DNA from: Citrobacter koseri
GTDB lineage: Bacteria; Pseudomonadota; Gammaproteobacteria; Enterobacterales; Enterobacteriaceae
Length of the DNA: 64,000 nucleotides
Assembly (NCBI GenBank): GCA_900446925.1
Contig: UAVY01000002.1
Coordinates: 434,001 to 498,000, forward strand
Direction: 5' to 3'
Shown in pieces: positions 46,698 through 59,492 of this stretch. Under the pieces are notes generated by a model. That model was not told where the DNA came from. It did no database searches and was given only the letters and a program-made list of their open reading frames with translations. The position numbers and the translations under genes are program-made. Position 1 is the first letter of the stretch. Each line of letters begins with the position of its first letter.

Positions 46698-48297
46698 TTC
46701 GCCCCGCGTAATTTTTCGATAACGGTAAACAGCATAAAGCAGAGCATCAGCAGTAATAATGCGGTAACCGCGCCGTCCTGGCTGCGATAGGAGCCAATTT
46801 GCTGATACAGATAAAACGGTTAGCGTGCGGAAATCGTCGTTGCCAAACAGCGCCACCACGCCAAAAATCTCCGATGGAGAGCACGCAGGCAAAGGCCAGC
46901 GCCTGCGCCAGAGGGCGTTTCAGGGCGCGCAGTTCCACCACCTTCAGCCGCGACCATCCCCTCCAATGCCCAATGACTGACACAGCATACTGTAACGTGC
47001 GGTCACGTCGCGCATGGGGTTTTCCAGCACTTTTAGCGCATAGGGAATCGCCATTAGCGCGTTGGTGAAAATCACAATACCGTCAGCCGACTCCGGTAGT
47101 CCAACGCTGTTGTTGAGCAGTAAAAAGAAGCCGGTCGCCCAGCACGATGCGGGCATGGCAAGGATCAACATCCCGCTCAGTTCCAGCGCCTGGCCTGCCA
47201 GTACCTGCTGGCGGGCGCGCAGTTCGCGGCTGCTCCATAAAAGCATCATCGTCAGGATGACGCACAGCACTCCCGCCGCCAGCGCAATGCGCAGAGAGGT
47301 CCACAGCGCCTGCCACAAAATGGGTTGCGCCAGCACGTCCAACAGGCTGCGATTGACGCCATCAATAATAACCGCCAGCAGCGGCGGGAGAAGCAACCAG
47401 CAGCGCCAGGGCGATCAGCAGGCTGTCCGTCAGGCGGCTGTGGAGCCGATCGTCAGGGTCGCGCCAGCCTTGCACCAGCGTGACGCCGGGGGCAATGGCT
47501 TTACTCAGCCGCTGGCTCAGCAGCACCAGCGCCAGACAACATATCATCTGGATTAGCGCCAGCATGGCCGCACGGCAGGATCGTAGTCGTAGCTCAGCGC
47601 CTGATAGATGGCCAGCTCGATAGTGGTAGCCTGCGGGCCGCCGCCAAGTGACAACACGGTGGCGAAACTGGCGAAACAGAGCATAAAAATCAGCGCCGCC
47701 ACCGGCGGGATTTGACGACGCAGCCACGGCCATTCAACAAAGCGGAAGAAGTGCCAGCCGCGCATACCTAGCTGCGCGGCGAGCTGTCGCTGTTCGCCGG
47801 GAATGTTTTCCAGCGCCTGAAGCAGCAGGCGGCTTGCCATCGGCAGGTTAAAAAAGACGTGCGCCAGTAAAATCCCCCTGCAAGCCGTAGGGCGAGAAAT
47901 GCCACTCCAGCCCCAGCGTATGCCACAGCGAGGCCAGCCAGCCCTGACGACCGTAGACGCTGAGGATACCGAAAACGGCGACCAGCACCGGTAAAAATCA
48001 GCGTCATGGCGCACAGGCGCAATAACGCCAGACGCCCGGGAAAACGCGACGATAGAGCGCTCTGGCGAGGAAAATCGCCGGGATGACGGAGAGCAGCGCC
48101 GACAGGAACGCCTGCCAGAACGAGAAGCGCACGACGTGCCACAGGTAGCTGTCCTGCCACAGCGACGACCATTCACCCTGCGGCGCGTTAAGCCATAGCG
48201 CCAGAAATGCCGCCAGAGCCACTGCCACCATCAGCGCGGCGGCAGAAAGCCCGGGTATCAGCCAGCCGGGAATTAGCGGCTGACGGCGCGTTGCCAT
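46691..48297 (-). CDS. thiP: Thiamine ABC transporter permease ThiP; about ten indels
   Basis: ThiP is the membrane permease of ThiBPQ, with two fused MetI-like halves and about 12 helices. It begins [16 protein letters not shown] at 48297, inside the thiB tail, and ends ...IEKLRGAKC at 46691. This is the most damaged gene in the window. Indels are visible near 48046, 47993, 47879, 47573, 47393, 47155, 47139, 46962, 46867 and 46817. All frames align piecewise to the E. coli protein, including the permease motif region ALENPMRD. Corrected length is roughly 535 residues. Confidence 0.92.
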
Positions 48298-49256
48298 TCG
48301 CTAATCCATGCCTGACGCTGGGATGCCACTTCCGCAGGCGTAAATTCCAGCGTGGTGGATGGCTTCGTCAGTTGTTCAAATCCTGCGGGCAGGGCGACGT
48401 CAGCGACCGGATACATCCAGTTGCCGGTGGGAATGGCGTTCTGGAATGCCGGTGAAACCATAAACTTGAGGAATTTTTCTGCCAGTTCCGGCTGTTTGCT
48501 GGCGGCAGTGCGCGCAGCCACTTCCACTTGCAGGTAATGACCTTCGCTGAAGCTGGCGGCGGCGTAGTTATCTTTCTTCTCTTCGATGATGTGATACGCC
48601 GGAGAGGTGGTGTAGCTCAGTACCAGATCGCTTTCGCCTTTCAGGAACAGGCCGTAGGATTCGCTCCAGCCTTTGGTGACGGTGACCGTTTTGGCCGCCA
48701 GTTTTTGCCAGGCTTCCGGCGCGTTATCGCCGTAGACTTTCTGCATCCACAGCAGCAGACCCAGCCCCGGTGTACTGGTGCGCGGGTCCTGATAAATCAC
48801 GCGCCATTTCCGATCGCTCTCTACCAGTTCTTTCAGGCTTTTCGGTGGGTTTTTCAGTTTGTTTTTGTCATAGATGAAGGCGAAGTAGCCATAATCAAAC
48901 GGCACGAATGTGTCGTTATGCCAGCCGCCTGGCACGTTAACCGCATCAGGCGCAATGCCGCTTTTCGCGAACAGGCGGGTTTGCGTGGCGGCTTCCAGCA
49001 GGTTGTTGTCCAGGCCAAGCACCACGTCGGCTTTGCTGTTTTTCCCTTCCATTCGCAGGCGGTTGAGCAGCGAAACGCCATCTTCCAGCGCCACCAGCTT
49101 CAGTTCGCAATCACAGTCAGCTTCAAAGGCTTTTTTGATTGTCGGGCCAGGTCCCCAGTCGGCAGCGAAGGAGTCATAGGTATAGACGGTCAGAACAGGT
49201 TTGGCGAAGGCAGGCGCTGCGCACAGGAGTAGCAAGGGAAGACATTTTTTTAACAC
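48273..49256 (-). CDS. thiB: Thiamine-binding periplasmic protein ThiB
   Basis: ThiB is the solute-binding protein for thiamine, TMP and TPP. The frame is intact. The start is the GTG at 49256 (LKKCLPLLLLCAAPAFA), giving a clear 18-residue signal peptide and the family length of 327. An upstream ATG at 49304 would put 16 extra residues before the signal and lies against the riboswitch. Binding-site segments VYTYDSFAADWGPGP and QDPRTSTPGLGLLLWMQ match. A TPP riboswitch precedes it, and thiP overlaps its end by 25 bp. Confidence 0.96.
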   Translation of the reverse strand: MLKKCLPLLLLCAAPAFAKPVLTVYTYDSFAADWGPGPTIKKAFEADCDCELKLVALEDGVSLLNRLRMEGKNSKADVVLGLDNNLLEAATQTRLFAKSGIAPDAVNVPGGWHNDTFVPFDYGYFAFIYDKNKLKNPPKSLKELVESDRKWRVIYQDPRTSTPGLGLLLWMQKVYGDNAPEAWQKLAAKTVTVTKGWSESYGLFLKGESDLVLSYTTSPAYHIIEEKKDNYAAASFSEGHYLQVEVAARTAASKQPELAEKFLKFMVSPAFQNAIPTGNWMYPVADVALPAGFEQLTKPSTTLEFTPAEVASQRQAWISEWQRAVSR

Positions 49257-49299
49257 TTTGCACCTCATAAAGTGGGTGGCAAAGGACTTGAGAAGCAGT

Positions 49300-49402
49300 C
49301 TCAAATCCCTTCGCCGGCGTTATCCGGATCAGGTTCGACGGGTATTTTCTCAGCCCATACACTTCACGAATGGTTTTGCGTATGTTTATCAGCACCCCGT
49401 TG
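49300..49402 (-). ncRNA. TPP riboswitch (THI element) of thiBPQ
   Basis: Read leftward, the conserved THI-box parts appear in order: ACGGGGTGC at the start, then GGGCTGAGA, ACCCG, GAACCTGATC and CGCCGGCGAAGGGA. The GTG start of thiB lies about 44 bp further on. TPP binding is expected to reduce thiBPQ expression. In E. coli this leader is also detected as the small RNA SroA. Confidence 0.93.
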
Positions 49403-49442
49403 AGGACGGCGTTAGTGTAGTGATTTTGTTGCTAAGCGGCAA

Positions 49443-51099
49443 TCATGGGTCGGGTGGCGCAAACCATGCCGATTTAAAGTCAAACCAGCCGAGGGTGTTC
49501 ATACGTAGCCCGCGCATACTGCGCTGCCCCTGGATAATCAGCCAGTGGTGGATCAGCGGGACGATCGCTTTACTGGCGAGCAATTGCTGGCACCACACTG
49601 CCAGGTTCATCTCGCCGTTTCGCCACTGCGCGGCGTCGCCCTCCCAGTCCAGCGGGATGCAATGCTGCAACAGCGGGACTTCGCACAGGTGCGCAAACAG
49701 GGAAAAATCGAGCGGTAGCGTAAAGTTGGCGCTGTTGAGCCAGATGTCGCTTGTGACCTCCCCCGCATGCCATTGATCGTAGTCGATCTCATGGATATCC
49801 AGATGGACCTGATGTTCAGCCAGCAGCTGGCTCATGATCTGCGCGATCACCCGATGTTCAATGTGGTCGTGGTAGTAGGTCAGCGTGATCGTCTCCAGCC
49901 CGGCGGGTTTTTCGCCGTGTCCCGGGCGGGCATGGTGCCAGCGGGGCAGTAATCCGTAAGCCGGGAACCAGTGGCGCTGGTATTGCTCGTCGGCATAGAA
50001 GAGCAAATTGCTGGGGGAGAGCACGCGGCTTATCCACTCTCTGACTTCCTGATTCGCGCCGCGATTCGTCCGGGCGTCGAACAGCATATAGTAGCAGCCC
50101 TCTTCCAGTCGGCTTTCGATGGCTTTTTCATCTTCGGTCGGCCCTTTTAACGTCAGACCGCCGTTCGGTTCGTCGCCAATGTCCGGCAATACCCAGACGT
50201 TCACTTCATCAATCAGCGCCCCGATAGCCGAAGAAATCATCAAAGGCGTGGATTTTTAACTGGTTGCGCGTATTACGCATCACCGCGTAAGGGCCGGTGC
50301 CGATCGGATGGCTGGAGAAATTATTCAGCGTTTCCCACTCCCGTGGCAGGATCATCGCCGGAACCTGACCCAGCAGCCACGGCAGCCAGCGATCCGGCTG
50401 CGACAGGTGAATATCCAGCGTCCAGGCGGTGGGGGAGACTATCTCGGTAATGTGCGAGTAGAGCGGCAGGGCGTTGATGCGCGTCAGTGAGGTTATGACA
50501 TCCTCCATCTCCAGCTCGCGTCCGTGATGGAAGTGAATCCCCGGACGAAGAAAAAAACGCCACTGCAAAGGGGAAATCTGTTGCCAGTGGTGGGCAATAT
50601 CGGCTTCCAGTTCCCCATTTTCCTCATTTACGCGCGTCAGTGCGCTGAAAATTTGCCGGGCGATATGGGTTTCTGAACGACGCAATGCGGTGCCAGGCAG
50701 CAGGTTGTGCATTGGACGATAGTAGAGGACGCGCAGAATATGCCGCCCCTGGCGAAAGCTGCGCCCCAGGTGGGACACCAGCATTTGCCGCACGGCGGTT
50801 TTGTCGCCCACCAGCTGTACCAACTGGTCGATGCGATCTTGCTCCAGCAGGTCTTCCGCCCGCTGCTGCTGTAGCGCCAGCCCGGTATAGAGGAAGGTCA
50901 GACGGGAGCGTTTCCCGCGTCCAACCTCCGCTTCCCACGTCAACCAGCCACGTTCCTGCATGGTATTCAGCAGCGTACGCATATGGCGGCGGGAGCAGCT
51001 CAGCAGGTCCGCCAGCTCGTTGAGCGTGGTGTCTTGCGTTTTGCCGTCGCAGCATTGCCACAGACGGATGAACTGTTGTTGCAGACGACCTGAAGACAT
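49443..51099 (-). CDS. sgrR: Transcriptional regulator SgrR; one indel
   Basis: SgrR activates the small RNA sgrS under glucose-phosphate stress and also represses itself. The N-terminal winged HTH ([21 protein letters not shown]) is followed by a solute-binding-protein-like domain (SBP_bac_5) that may sense the metabolite. The start is [14 protein letters not shown] at 51099. An extra G near 50221 shifts the frame after FFGYR. Corrected length is 551 residues ending SAWFAPPDP. It is divergent from sgrS. Confidence 0.95.
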
Positions 51100-51166
51100 A
51101 AAAGGGGAACTCCTGCGCAAAACTCAGCAATTTTACTATCCCCATATTAGGTCAATAATGGATTCC

Positions 51167-51403
51167 GATGAAGCAATATGGAGAGGTCTTCGATGCGTCA
51201 GTTTTATTTGAAGTACTTTACCGCGACAGAAGGGTTGTCCTGGTTGGCTTGTCCGAGCGCGCCGCAGCGCTTAAAGATGCTTGAAGAACTGATGCAGTGG
51301 GAGGTGACTGCCTGACCTCGGATTTCCGAATTGCAGACATCATGTGTGACTGAGTATTGGTGTTTATCGCCGCGCCAGCAGATAATTCCTGCTGGCTTTT
51401 TTT
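51167..51403 (+). ncRNA. sgrS: Small RNA SgrS
   Basis: The RNA begins GATGAAGCAA, as in E. coli, contains the sgrT reading frame, and keeps the ptsG-pairing segment GTGTGACTGAGTATTGGTGT at about 51343-51362. It ends in a hairpin (CCAGCAG...CTGCTGG) and seven T at 51397-51403. With Hfq it blocks ptsG translation and destabilises the mRNA. The length of about 237 nt matches the family. It lies between sgrR and setA. Confidence 0.93.
51193..51315 (+). CDS. sgrT: Small protein SgrT inside SgrS
   Basis: This 40-residue ORF starts MRQFYLKYFTATEGLSWLAC and ends LEELMQWEVTA. It keeps the E. coli SgrT pattern (MRQFY..YFTAT....WL..PSAPQRL.MLE.LMQW) but the C-terminus is shorter than the 43-residue E. 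coli form. SgrT inhibits glucose uptake through PtsG directly. The ribosome site GAGAGG precedes the ATG. Confidence 0.9.
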   Translation: MRQFYLKYFTATEGLSWLACPSAPQRLKMLEELMQWEVTA

Positions 51404-51438
51404 CGTTTCGGCTGCATTTAGCCATAAAAAGGGAAAGT

Positions 51439-52617
51439 ATGCTCTGGTTAATGACGATGGGACGGCGCCTCAACGGTGTTTATGCCGCTTTTATGCTGGT
51501 TGCCTTTATGATGGGCGTGGCGGGAGCGTTGCAGGCACCGACGCTGAGCCTGTTTTTGAGTCGTGAAGTGGGTGCGCAGCCGTTCTGGGTCGGCCTTTTT
51601 TACACGGTCAACGCGATTGCCGGGATTCTGGTCAGCCTTGCATTAGCAAAACGCTCGGACAGTAAAGGCGATCGCCGTAAGCTGATTATGTTCTGCTGCC
51701 TGATGGCGATTGGCAACGCGCTACTGTTCGCCTTCAATCGCCATTATCTCACCCTGATCACCTGCGGCGTGTTATTCGCGTCGCTGGCCAATACCGCCAT
51801 GCCGCAGCTATTTGCGTTGGCGCGGGAATATGCCGATAACTCCGCGCGTGAAGTGGTGATGTTCAGCTCGGTAATGCGTGCGCAGCTTTCACTGGCATGG
51901 GTGATTGGCCCGCCGCTGGCTTTTATGCTGGCGCTGAACTATGGCTTCACGGCGATGTTTTCCATTGCCGCCGGCATATTCGCCATCAGCCTGGCGTTGA
52001 TTGCTTTTATTCTGCCCTCGGTGGCGCGCGTTGAGCAGCCTGCCGATGTTCCGGTCACGGAAGCGGGCGGCTGGCAGGATAAAAATGTCCGTATGCTGTT
52101 TATCGCCTCCACGCTGATGTGGACCTGCAACACCATGTACATCATTGATATGCCGCTATGGATAAGCCTTGAGCTGGGTTTACCGGATAAACTGGCCGGA
52201 ATATTGATGGGGACTGCGGCAGGTCTGGAGATCCCGGCGATGATTCTGGCAGGCTACTCGGTGAAACGCTTCGGTAAGCGGCAGATGATGGTTATCGCCG
52301 TGGCTGCGGGGGTACTGTTTTATCTCGGCCTGATTTTCTTTCACAGCCAGACGGCGTTGCTTATCCTGCAACTGTTTAACGCGGTGTTTATCGGCATTGT
52401 GGCGGGGATTGGCATGTTGTGGTTTCAGGATTTAATGCCTGGCCGCGCTGGTTCAGCCACCACGCTGTTTACCAACAGTATCTCCACGGGAGTGATTCTG
52501 GCGGGGGTGATTCAGGGCGCGGTCGCGCAAAGCTACGGGCATTTCGCTGTTTACTGGGTGATAGCGGCGATTTCGCTGGTGGCGCTGGTGATGACCGGGC
52601 GGGTGAAGGATGTGTAA
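51439..52617 (+). CDS. setA: Sugar efflux transporter SetA
   Basis: SetA is an intact 392-residue MFS transporter with 12 helices that exports glucosides, lactose and related sugars. The start is the ATG at 51439 (MLWLMTMGRRLNGVYAAFM). The reading from 51331 is inside SgrS and is rejected. Characteristic segments are QAPTLSLFLSREVGAQPFW and NTMYIIDMPLWISLELGLP. It is the distal gene of the sgrS-setA transcription unit. Confidence 0.95.
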   Translation: MLWLMTMGRRLNGVYAAFMLVAFMMGVAGALQAPTLSLFLSREVGAQPFWVGLFYTVNAIAGILVSLALAKRSDSKGDRRKLIMFCCLMAIGNALLFAFNRHYLTLITCGVLFASLANTAMPQLFALAREYADNSAREVVMFSSVMRAQLSLAWVIGPPLAFMLALNYGFTAMFSIAAGIFAISLALIAFILPSVARVEQPADVPVTEAGGWQDKNVRMLFIASTLMWTCNTMYIIDMPLWISLELGLPDKLAGILMGTAAGLEIPAMILAGYSVKRFGKRQMMVIAVAAGVLFYLGLIFFHSQTALLILQLFNAVFIGIVAGIGMLWFQDLMPGRAGSATTLFTNSISTGVILAGVIQGAVAQSYGHFAVYWVIAAISLVALVMTGRVKDV

Positions 52618-52621
52618 AAAA

Positions 52622-52693
52622 TGCCGGATGACGGCTTCGCCTTATCCGGCCTACACAGAGTGGCAGGCCGGATAAACGAAGTGCTATCCGGCA
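52622..52693. repeat. REP/BIME pair between setA and leuD
   Basis: Opposed units GCCGGATGACGGC...TTATCCGGCCTAC and GGCAGGCCGGATAAACG...TATCCGGC lie between convergent genes. Confidence 0.9.
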
Positions 52694-52706
52694 GGTATGC
52701 TGAGAA

Positions 52707-55820
<3,114 letters not shown>

Positions 55821-55821
<1 letters not shown>

Positions 55822-57393
55822 CACACGGTTTCCTTATTGTTCTCTTTATTCTGAGCTTTGCGTTGCAATTCTTTTTCGACTTCGGCGGCGCGCCAGATGT
55901 TGTTCAGGACATGCACCATCGCTTTCGCGGAGGATTCGACGATATCGGTCGCCAGCCCGACCCCGTGGAAGCGACGGCCGTTATAGTTGGCGACGATATC
56001 CACCTGGCCCAGCGCATCTTTGCCGTGGCCTTTCGCCGACAGGCTGTATTTCACCAGTTCAATGTTGTAATCGGTGATGCGGTTGATGGCCTGGTAAATG
56101 GCATCGACCGGGCCGTTGCCGTTCGCGGCTTCCGCTTTGATGTCGTCGCCGCAGGCCAGTTTGACGGAGGCCGTGGCGATATCGTTAGAGCCGGATTGCA
56201 CGCTGAAATAGTCCAGACGGAAATGCTCTGGTTCTTCCTGTTGTTTATTGATGAAGGCCAGCGCCTCCAGGTCGTAATCGAATACCTGACCTTTTTTTAT
56301 CCGCCAGCTTCAGGAAAGCGTCGTACAGGTTATCCAGATTGTATTCACTCTCTTTATAGCCCATCTCGTCCATACGGTGTTTTACGGCCGCACGCCCGGA
56401 GCGAGAGGTCAGGTTCAACTGGATCTGGTTCAGGCCGATAGACTCTGGCGTCATGATTTCGTAGTTTTCACGGTTTTTCAGCACGCCGTCCTGGTGAATG
56501 CCGGAGGAGTGGGCGAACGCGCCGCTGCCGACAATCGCTTTGTTCGCCGGGATCGGCATGTTGCAGATCTGACTGACCAACTGGCTGGTGCGCCAGATCT
56601 CCTGGTGATTGATGCGGGTATGCACATTCAGAATGTCCTGGCGTACCTTGATCGCCATGATGACTTCTTCCAGCGAGCAGTTACCGGCACGTTCGCCGAT
56701 GCCGTTCATGGCGCCTTCAACCTGACGCGCGCCCGCGTGGACAGCCGCCAGCGCGTTGCCGACGCCCAGACCTAAATCATCATGGGTATGTACGGAGATG
56801 ATGGCCTTGTCGATATTCGGTACGCGCTCATACAGCCCGGAAATAATACCGCCGAACTCGAAGGGCATGGTGTAGCCCACAGTATCGGGAATGTTGATTG
56901 TTTTCGCGCCCGCATTGATCGCCGCTTCCACGACGCGAGCGAGATCGTCAATCGGGGTACGGCCTGCGTCTTCACATGAGAACTCCACGTCATCAGTGTA
57001 ATTACGCGCACGCTTAACCATATAGACAGCACGCTCAATCACTTCATCCAGCGTGCTGCGCAGCTTGGTGGCGATATGCATCGGCGAGGTGGCGATAAAG
57101 GTATGGATGCGGAAAGCGTCCGCGACCTTCAGTGATTCTGCCGCGACGTCGATGTCTTTTTCCACGCAGCGGGCTAACGCGCAAACGCGGCTGTTTTTGA
57201 CCTGGCGGGCGATAGTCTGTACCGACTCAAAATCGCCAGGTGAAGAGACGGGAAAACCCACTTCCATCACATCGACGCCCATACGTTCAAGGGCCAGGGC
57301 AATTTGCAGCTTTTCTTTCACACTCAGGCTAGCCTGTAACGCCTGTTCACCGTCGCGTAAAGTGGTATCGAAAATAATGACTTGCTGGCTCAT
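55821..57393 (-). CDS. leuA: 2-isopropylmalate synthase; one indel
   Basis: LeuA condenses acetyl-CoA with 2-ketoisovalerate, the committed and leucine-inhibited step. The DRE-TIM barrel motif is [14 protein letters not shown] at residue about 8. Metal His residues are in [19 protein letters not shown]. The linker and C-terminal LeuA allosteric domain come after about 390. An extra base near 56293-56299 breaks the frame after LADKK. Corrected length is 523 residues. Confidence 0.96.
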
Positions 57394-57436
57394 GGTTTAG
57401 GTCCTTGTCTCTTTAGGGCGCCTTGCTTCGAGCATA

Positions 57437-57467
57437 AAAAAACCCGCGCAATGGCGCGGGTTTTTAA
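57437..57467 (-). terminator. leu operon attenuator terminator
   Basis: Read leftward, the stem AACCCGCGC / GCGCGGGTT ends in seven T. It lies between leuL and leuA, at the position of the leucine attenuator. Confidence 0.88.
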
Positions 57468-57483
57468 TCTTACTGATGCTGAC

Positions 57484-57570
57484 TTAATGCTGAATGTCGC
57501 TCACCAGTCTACCGCGCAACGAAGATGCGTTTAGTAGTAGTAGACCGTTAAAGCGAGCGATACGAATCAT
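57484..57570 (-). CDS. leuL: leu operon leader peptide
   Basis: This 28-residue ORF reads MIRIARFNGLLLLNASSLRG and ends SDIQH. It has four consecutive leucine codons, all CTA, a rare leucine codon. Ribosome stalling there under leucine or charged tRNA-Leu shortage would prevent formation of the downstream terminator. Length and the run of four Leu match E. coli and Salmonella leuL. Confidence 0.92.
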   Translation of the reverse strand: MIRIARFNGLLLLNASSLRGRLVSDIQH

Positions 57571-58228
57571 TAATCAACTCCAGATGAATGCGATATGCTT
57601 TTAGTGGTACTGGATACGCTGCGCGATGTCAACCCTGTTGCAGATAAACCCTCCCATGCAGAGGGGATCTTGCGTTCTGTACTTTAGCTAATTGTGCTGA
57701 ACTTTCAGGCGAATGCAAAATAAATCGACAGGAGGTGCGTACATACTTTTCACTGTTTGACATATTTGAGCATGTTTATTTGCAACTACAGCAAGCTGAA
57801 AGGGGGGTAAAGGTATTGCAAAGGTCGTACTTATCTTTTTGATTTTATTTATTTTTATATCTTTCGTGAATAAATTAATGAATCCGTTGCACACGTTATT
57901 GATAAATTATTGTTAAGAGTAAAAGCACAACTAATATAAACAATTAATTAAAACTTAATTTATTATTCACCAAAAGCATGATTGTGTATTCGCCACGCTT
58001 ATGTTTATATTGCTTTTGTAATTTAAACATTATGAATCATCGTGCTGTGGCCTCTGCCGTATTGTACTGGCATGGGCTTTCGCCTTTTCCTGAACGATGC
58101 CTTTATGTTTTCCTAATTTTTATGTTTTCTCTTTTTCTTATTTTATATGCATGATAAATCATATTTCCTGAGATTATTTCTGCATTTCGTCAAGAAAAAG
58201 GGAGTTTAGTGTGACAGTGGAGTTAACT
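57571..58228. other. AT-rich gap between leuL and leuO
   Basis: This gap holds the leuLABCD promoter (near 57600-57720) and the leuO promoter. The part from about 57830 to 58030 is extremely A/T-rich, with repeated AATTAATTAAAAC-like tracts. In Salmonella and E. coli this segment is silenced by H-NS and relieved by LeuO binding. I see no supported coding sequence in it. Confidence 0.65.
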
Positions 58229-59173
58229 ATGCCAGAGATAGAAATAGATAAACCGCATCCGATAGAAATGGTTAAGCCTCAGCTTCGTATGGTTGATCTG
58301 AATTTACTGACCGTCTTTGACGCCGTGATGCAAGAGCAGAATATCACGCGGGCTGCCCACTCCCTGGGGATGTCGCAGCCTGCCGTCAGTAATGCGGTGG
58401 CGCGTCTGAAAGTCATGTTTAATGACGAGCTGTTTGTCCGGTACGGACGCGGTATCCAGCCAACGGCGCGCGCTTATCAGCTATTTGGTTCCGTTCGCCA
58501 GGCGTTACAGTTGGTGCAAAATGAGTTGCCCGGTTCAGGTTTTGAACCCGCCAGCAGCGAGCGTGTATTCCATCTTTGCGTGTGCAGCCCGCTGGATAAT
58601 ATTCTGACGTCGCTTATTTATAATCGCGTTGAAAAGATTGCGCCGAATATTCATGTCGTTTTTAAATCATCGTTAAATCAAAATACGGAACATCAGCTGC
58701 GTTATCAGGAAACGGAATTTGTTATTGGGTATGAAGAGTTTCGCCGTCCTGAGTTTACCAGCGTATCGTTATTTAAAGATGAAATGGTGCTGGTCGCCAG
58801 CAGAAAACATCCGCGTATCAGCGGTCCGTTGCTGGAGAGCGATGTTTATAATGAACAACATGCGGTCGTTTCACTCGATCGTTATGCCTCATTTAGCCAG
58901 CCGTGGTATGACACGCCAGACAGACAAAGCTGCATTGCTTATCAGGGAATGGCGTTGATCAGCGTGCTTAATGTTGTCTCTCAAACGCAACTGGTGGCAG
59001 TTGCGCCGCGTTGGTTAGCCGATGAATTTGCTGAGTCATTAGCGTTACAGATATTACCGTTGCCTTTAAAACTGAATAGCCGGACCTGTTATCTTTCCTG
59101 GCATGATGCCGCGGGTCGGGATAAGGGTCATCAATGGATGGAAGAGTTATTGGTTTCTGTCTGTCAAAAGTGA
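58229..59173 (+). CDS. leuO: LysR-family regulator LeuO
   Basis: LeuO is a global LysR-type regulator and H-NS antagonist. The HTH is [32 protein letters not shown], roughly residues 24-55 (quoted here in parts: [17 protein letters not shown]). A LysR substrate-binding domain follows. From the ATG at 58229 ([11 protein letters not shown]) it has 314 residues, the usual length, with GGAG six bases upstream. A GTG at 58211 with GGGAG would add six residues. The N-terminal tail before [10 protein letters not shown] differs from E. coli. Confidence 0.94.
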   Translation: MPEIEIDKPHPIEMVKPQLRMVDLNLLTVFDAVMQEQNITRAAHSLGMSQPAVSNAVARLKVMFNDELFVRYGRGIQPTARAYQLFGSVRQALQLVQNELPGSGFEPASSERVFHLCVCSPLDNILTSLIYNRVEKIAPNIHVVFKSSLNQNTEHQLRYQETEFVIGYEEFRRPEFTSVSLFKDEMVLVASRKHPRISGPLLESDVYNEQHAVVSLDRYASFSQPWYDTPDRQSCIAYQGMALISVLNVVSQTQLVAVAPRWLADEFAESLALQILPLPLKLNSRTCYLSWHDAAGRDKGHQWMEELLVSVCQK

Positions 59174-59182
59174 ATACGGGCG

Positions 59183-59222
59183 GAATAAATCAGAGTGAAA
59201 TATCTGGTTTATTCTGCTTTTT
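59183..59222 (+). terminator. Probable terminator of leuO
   Basis: An 11-bp near-perfect stem (GAATAAATCAG / CTGGTTTATTC) with a 10-base loop is followed by TGCTTTTT, 10 bp after the leuO stop. Confidence 0.6.
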
Positions 59223-59492
59223 CGTCTGTGTGTGAAATTTTATACTGAATTGTGCATCCAGGCGCTTTACGCATATCGCAAAAAATGGCGATATTGCTGT
59301 AAGTCCCCATTTTTAAGCGATTATTTATCATCACATCTGCTTATCCTGGTGTAATTCGCCGTTTCTTCTGCGCTTTCATCTCATTTATTCTTATTTATCT
59401 TCGAACGACGACATCAGCCTGAATTGCCTGCGTCATGGTGAGCAGTTAATGTGTTAGCAAAAGGTAAATCATCATAATAGTGGAGCAAGCCA
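59223..59492. promoter_or_regulatory. ilvIH promoter region
   Basis: The AT-rich stretch before ilvI corresponds to the Lrp-controlled ilvIH promoter of enterics. I cannot assign individual Lrp sites by eye. AGGTAAATC and GTGGAGC precede the ilvI start. Confidence 0.5.
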
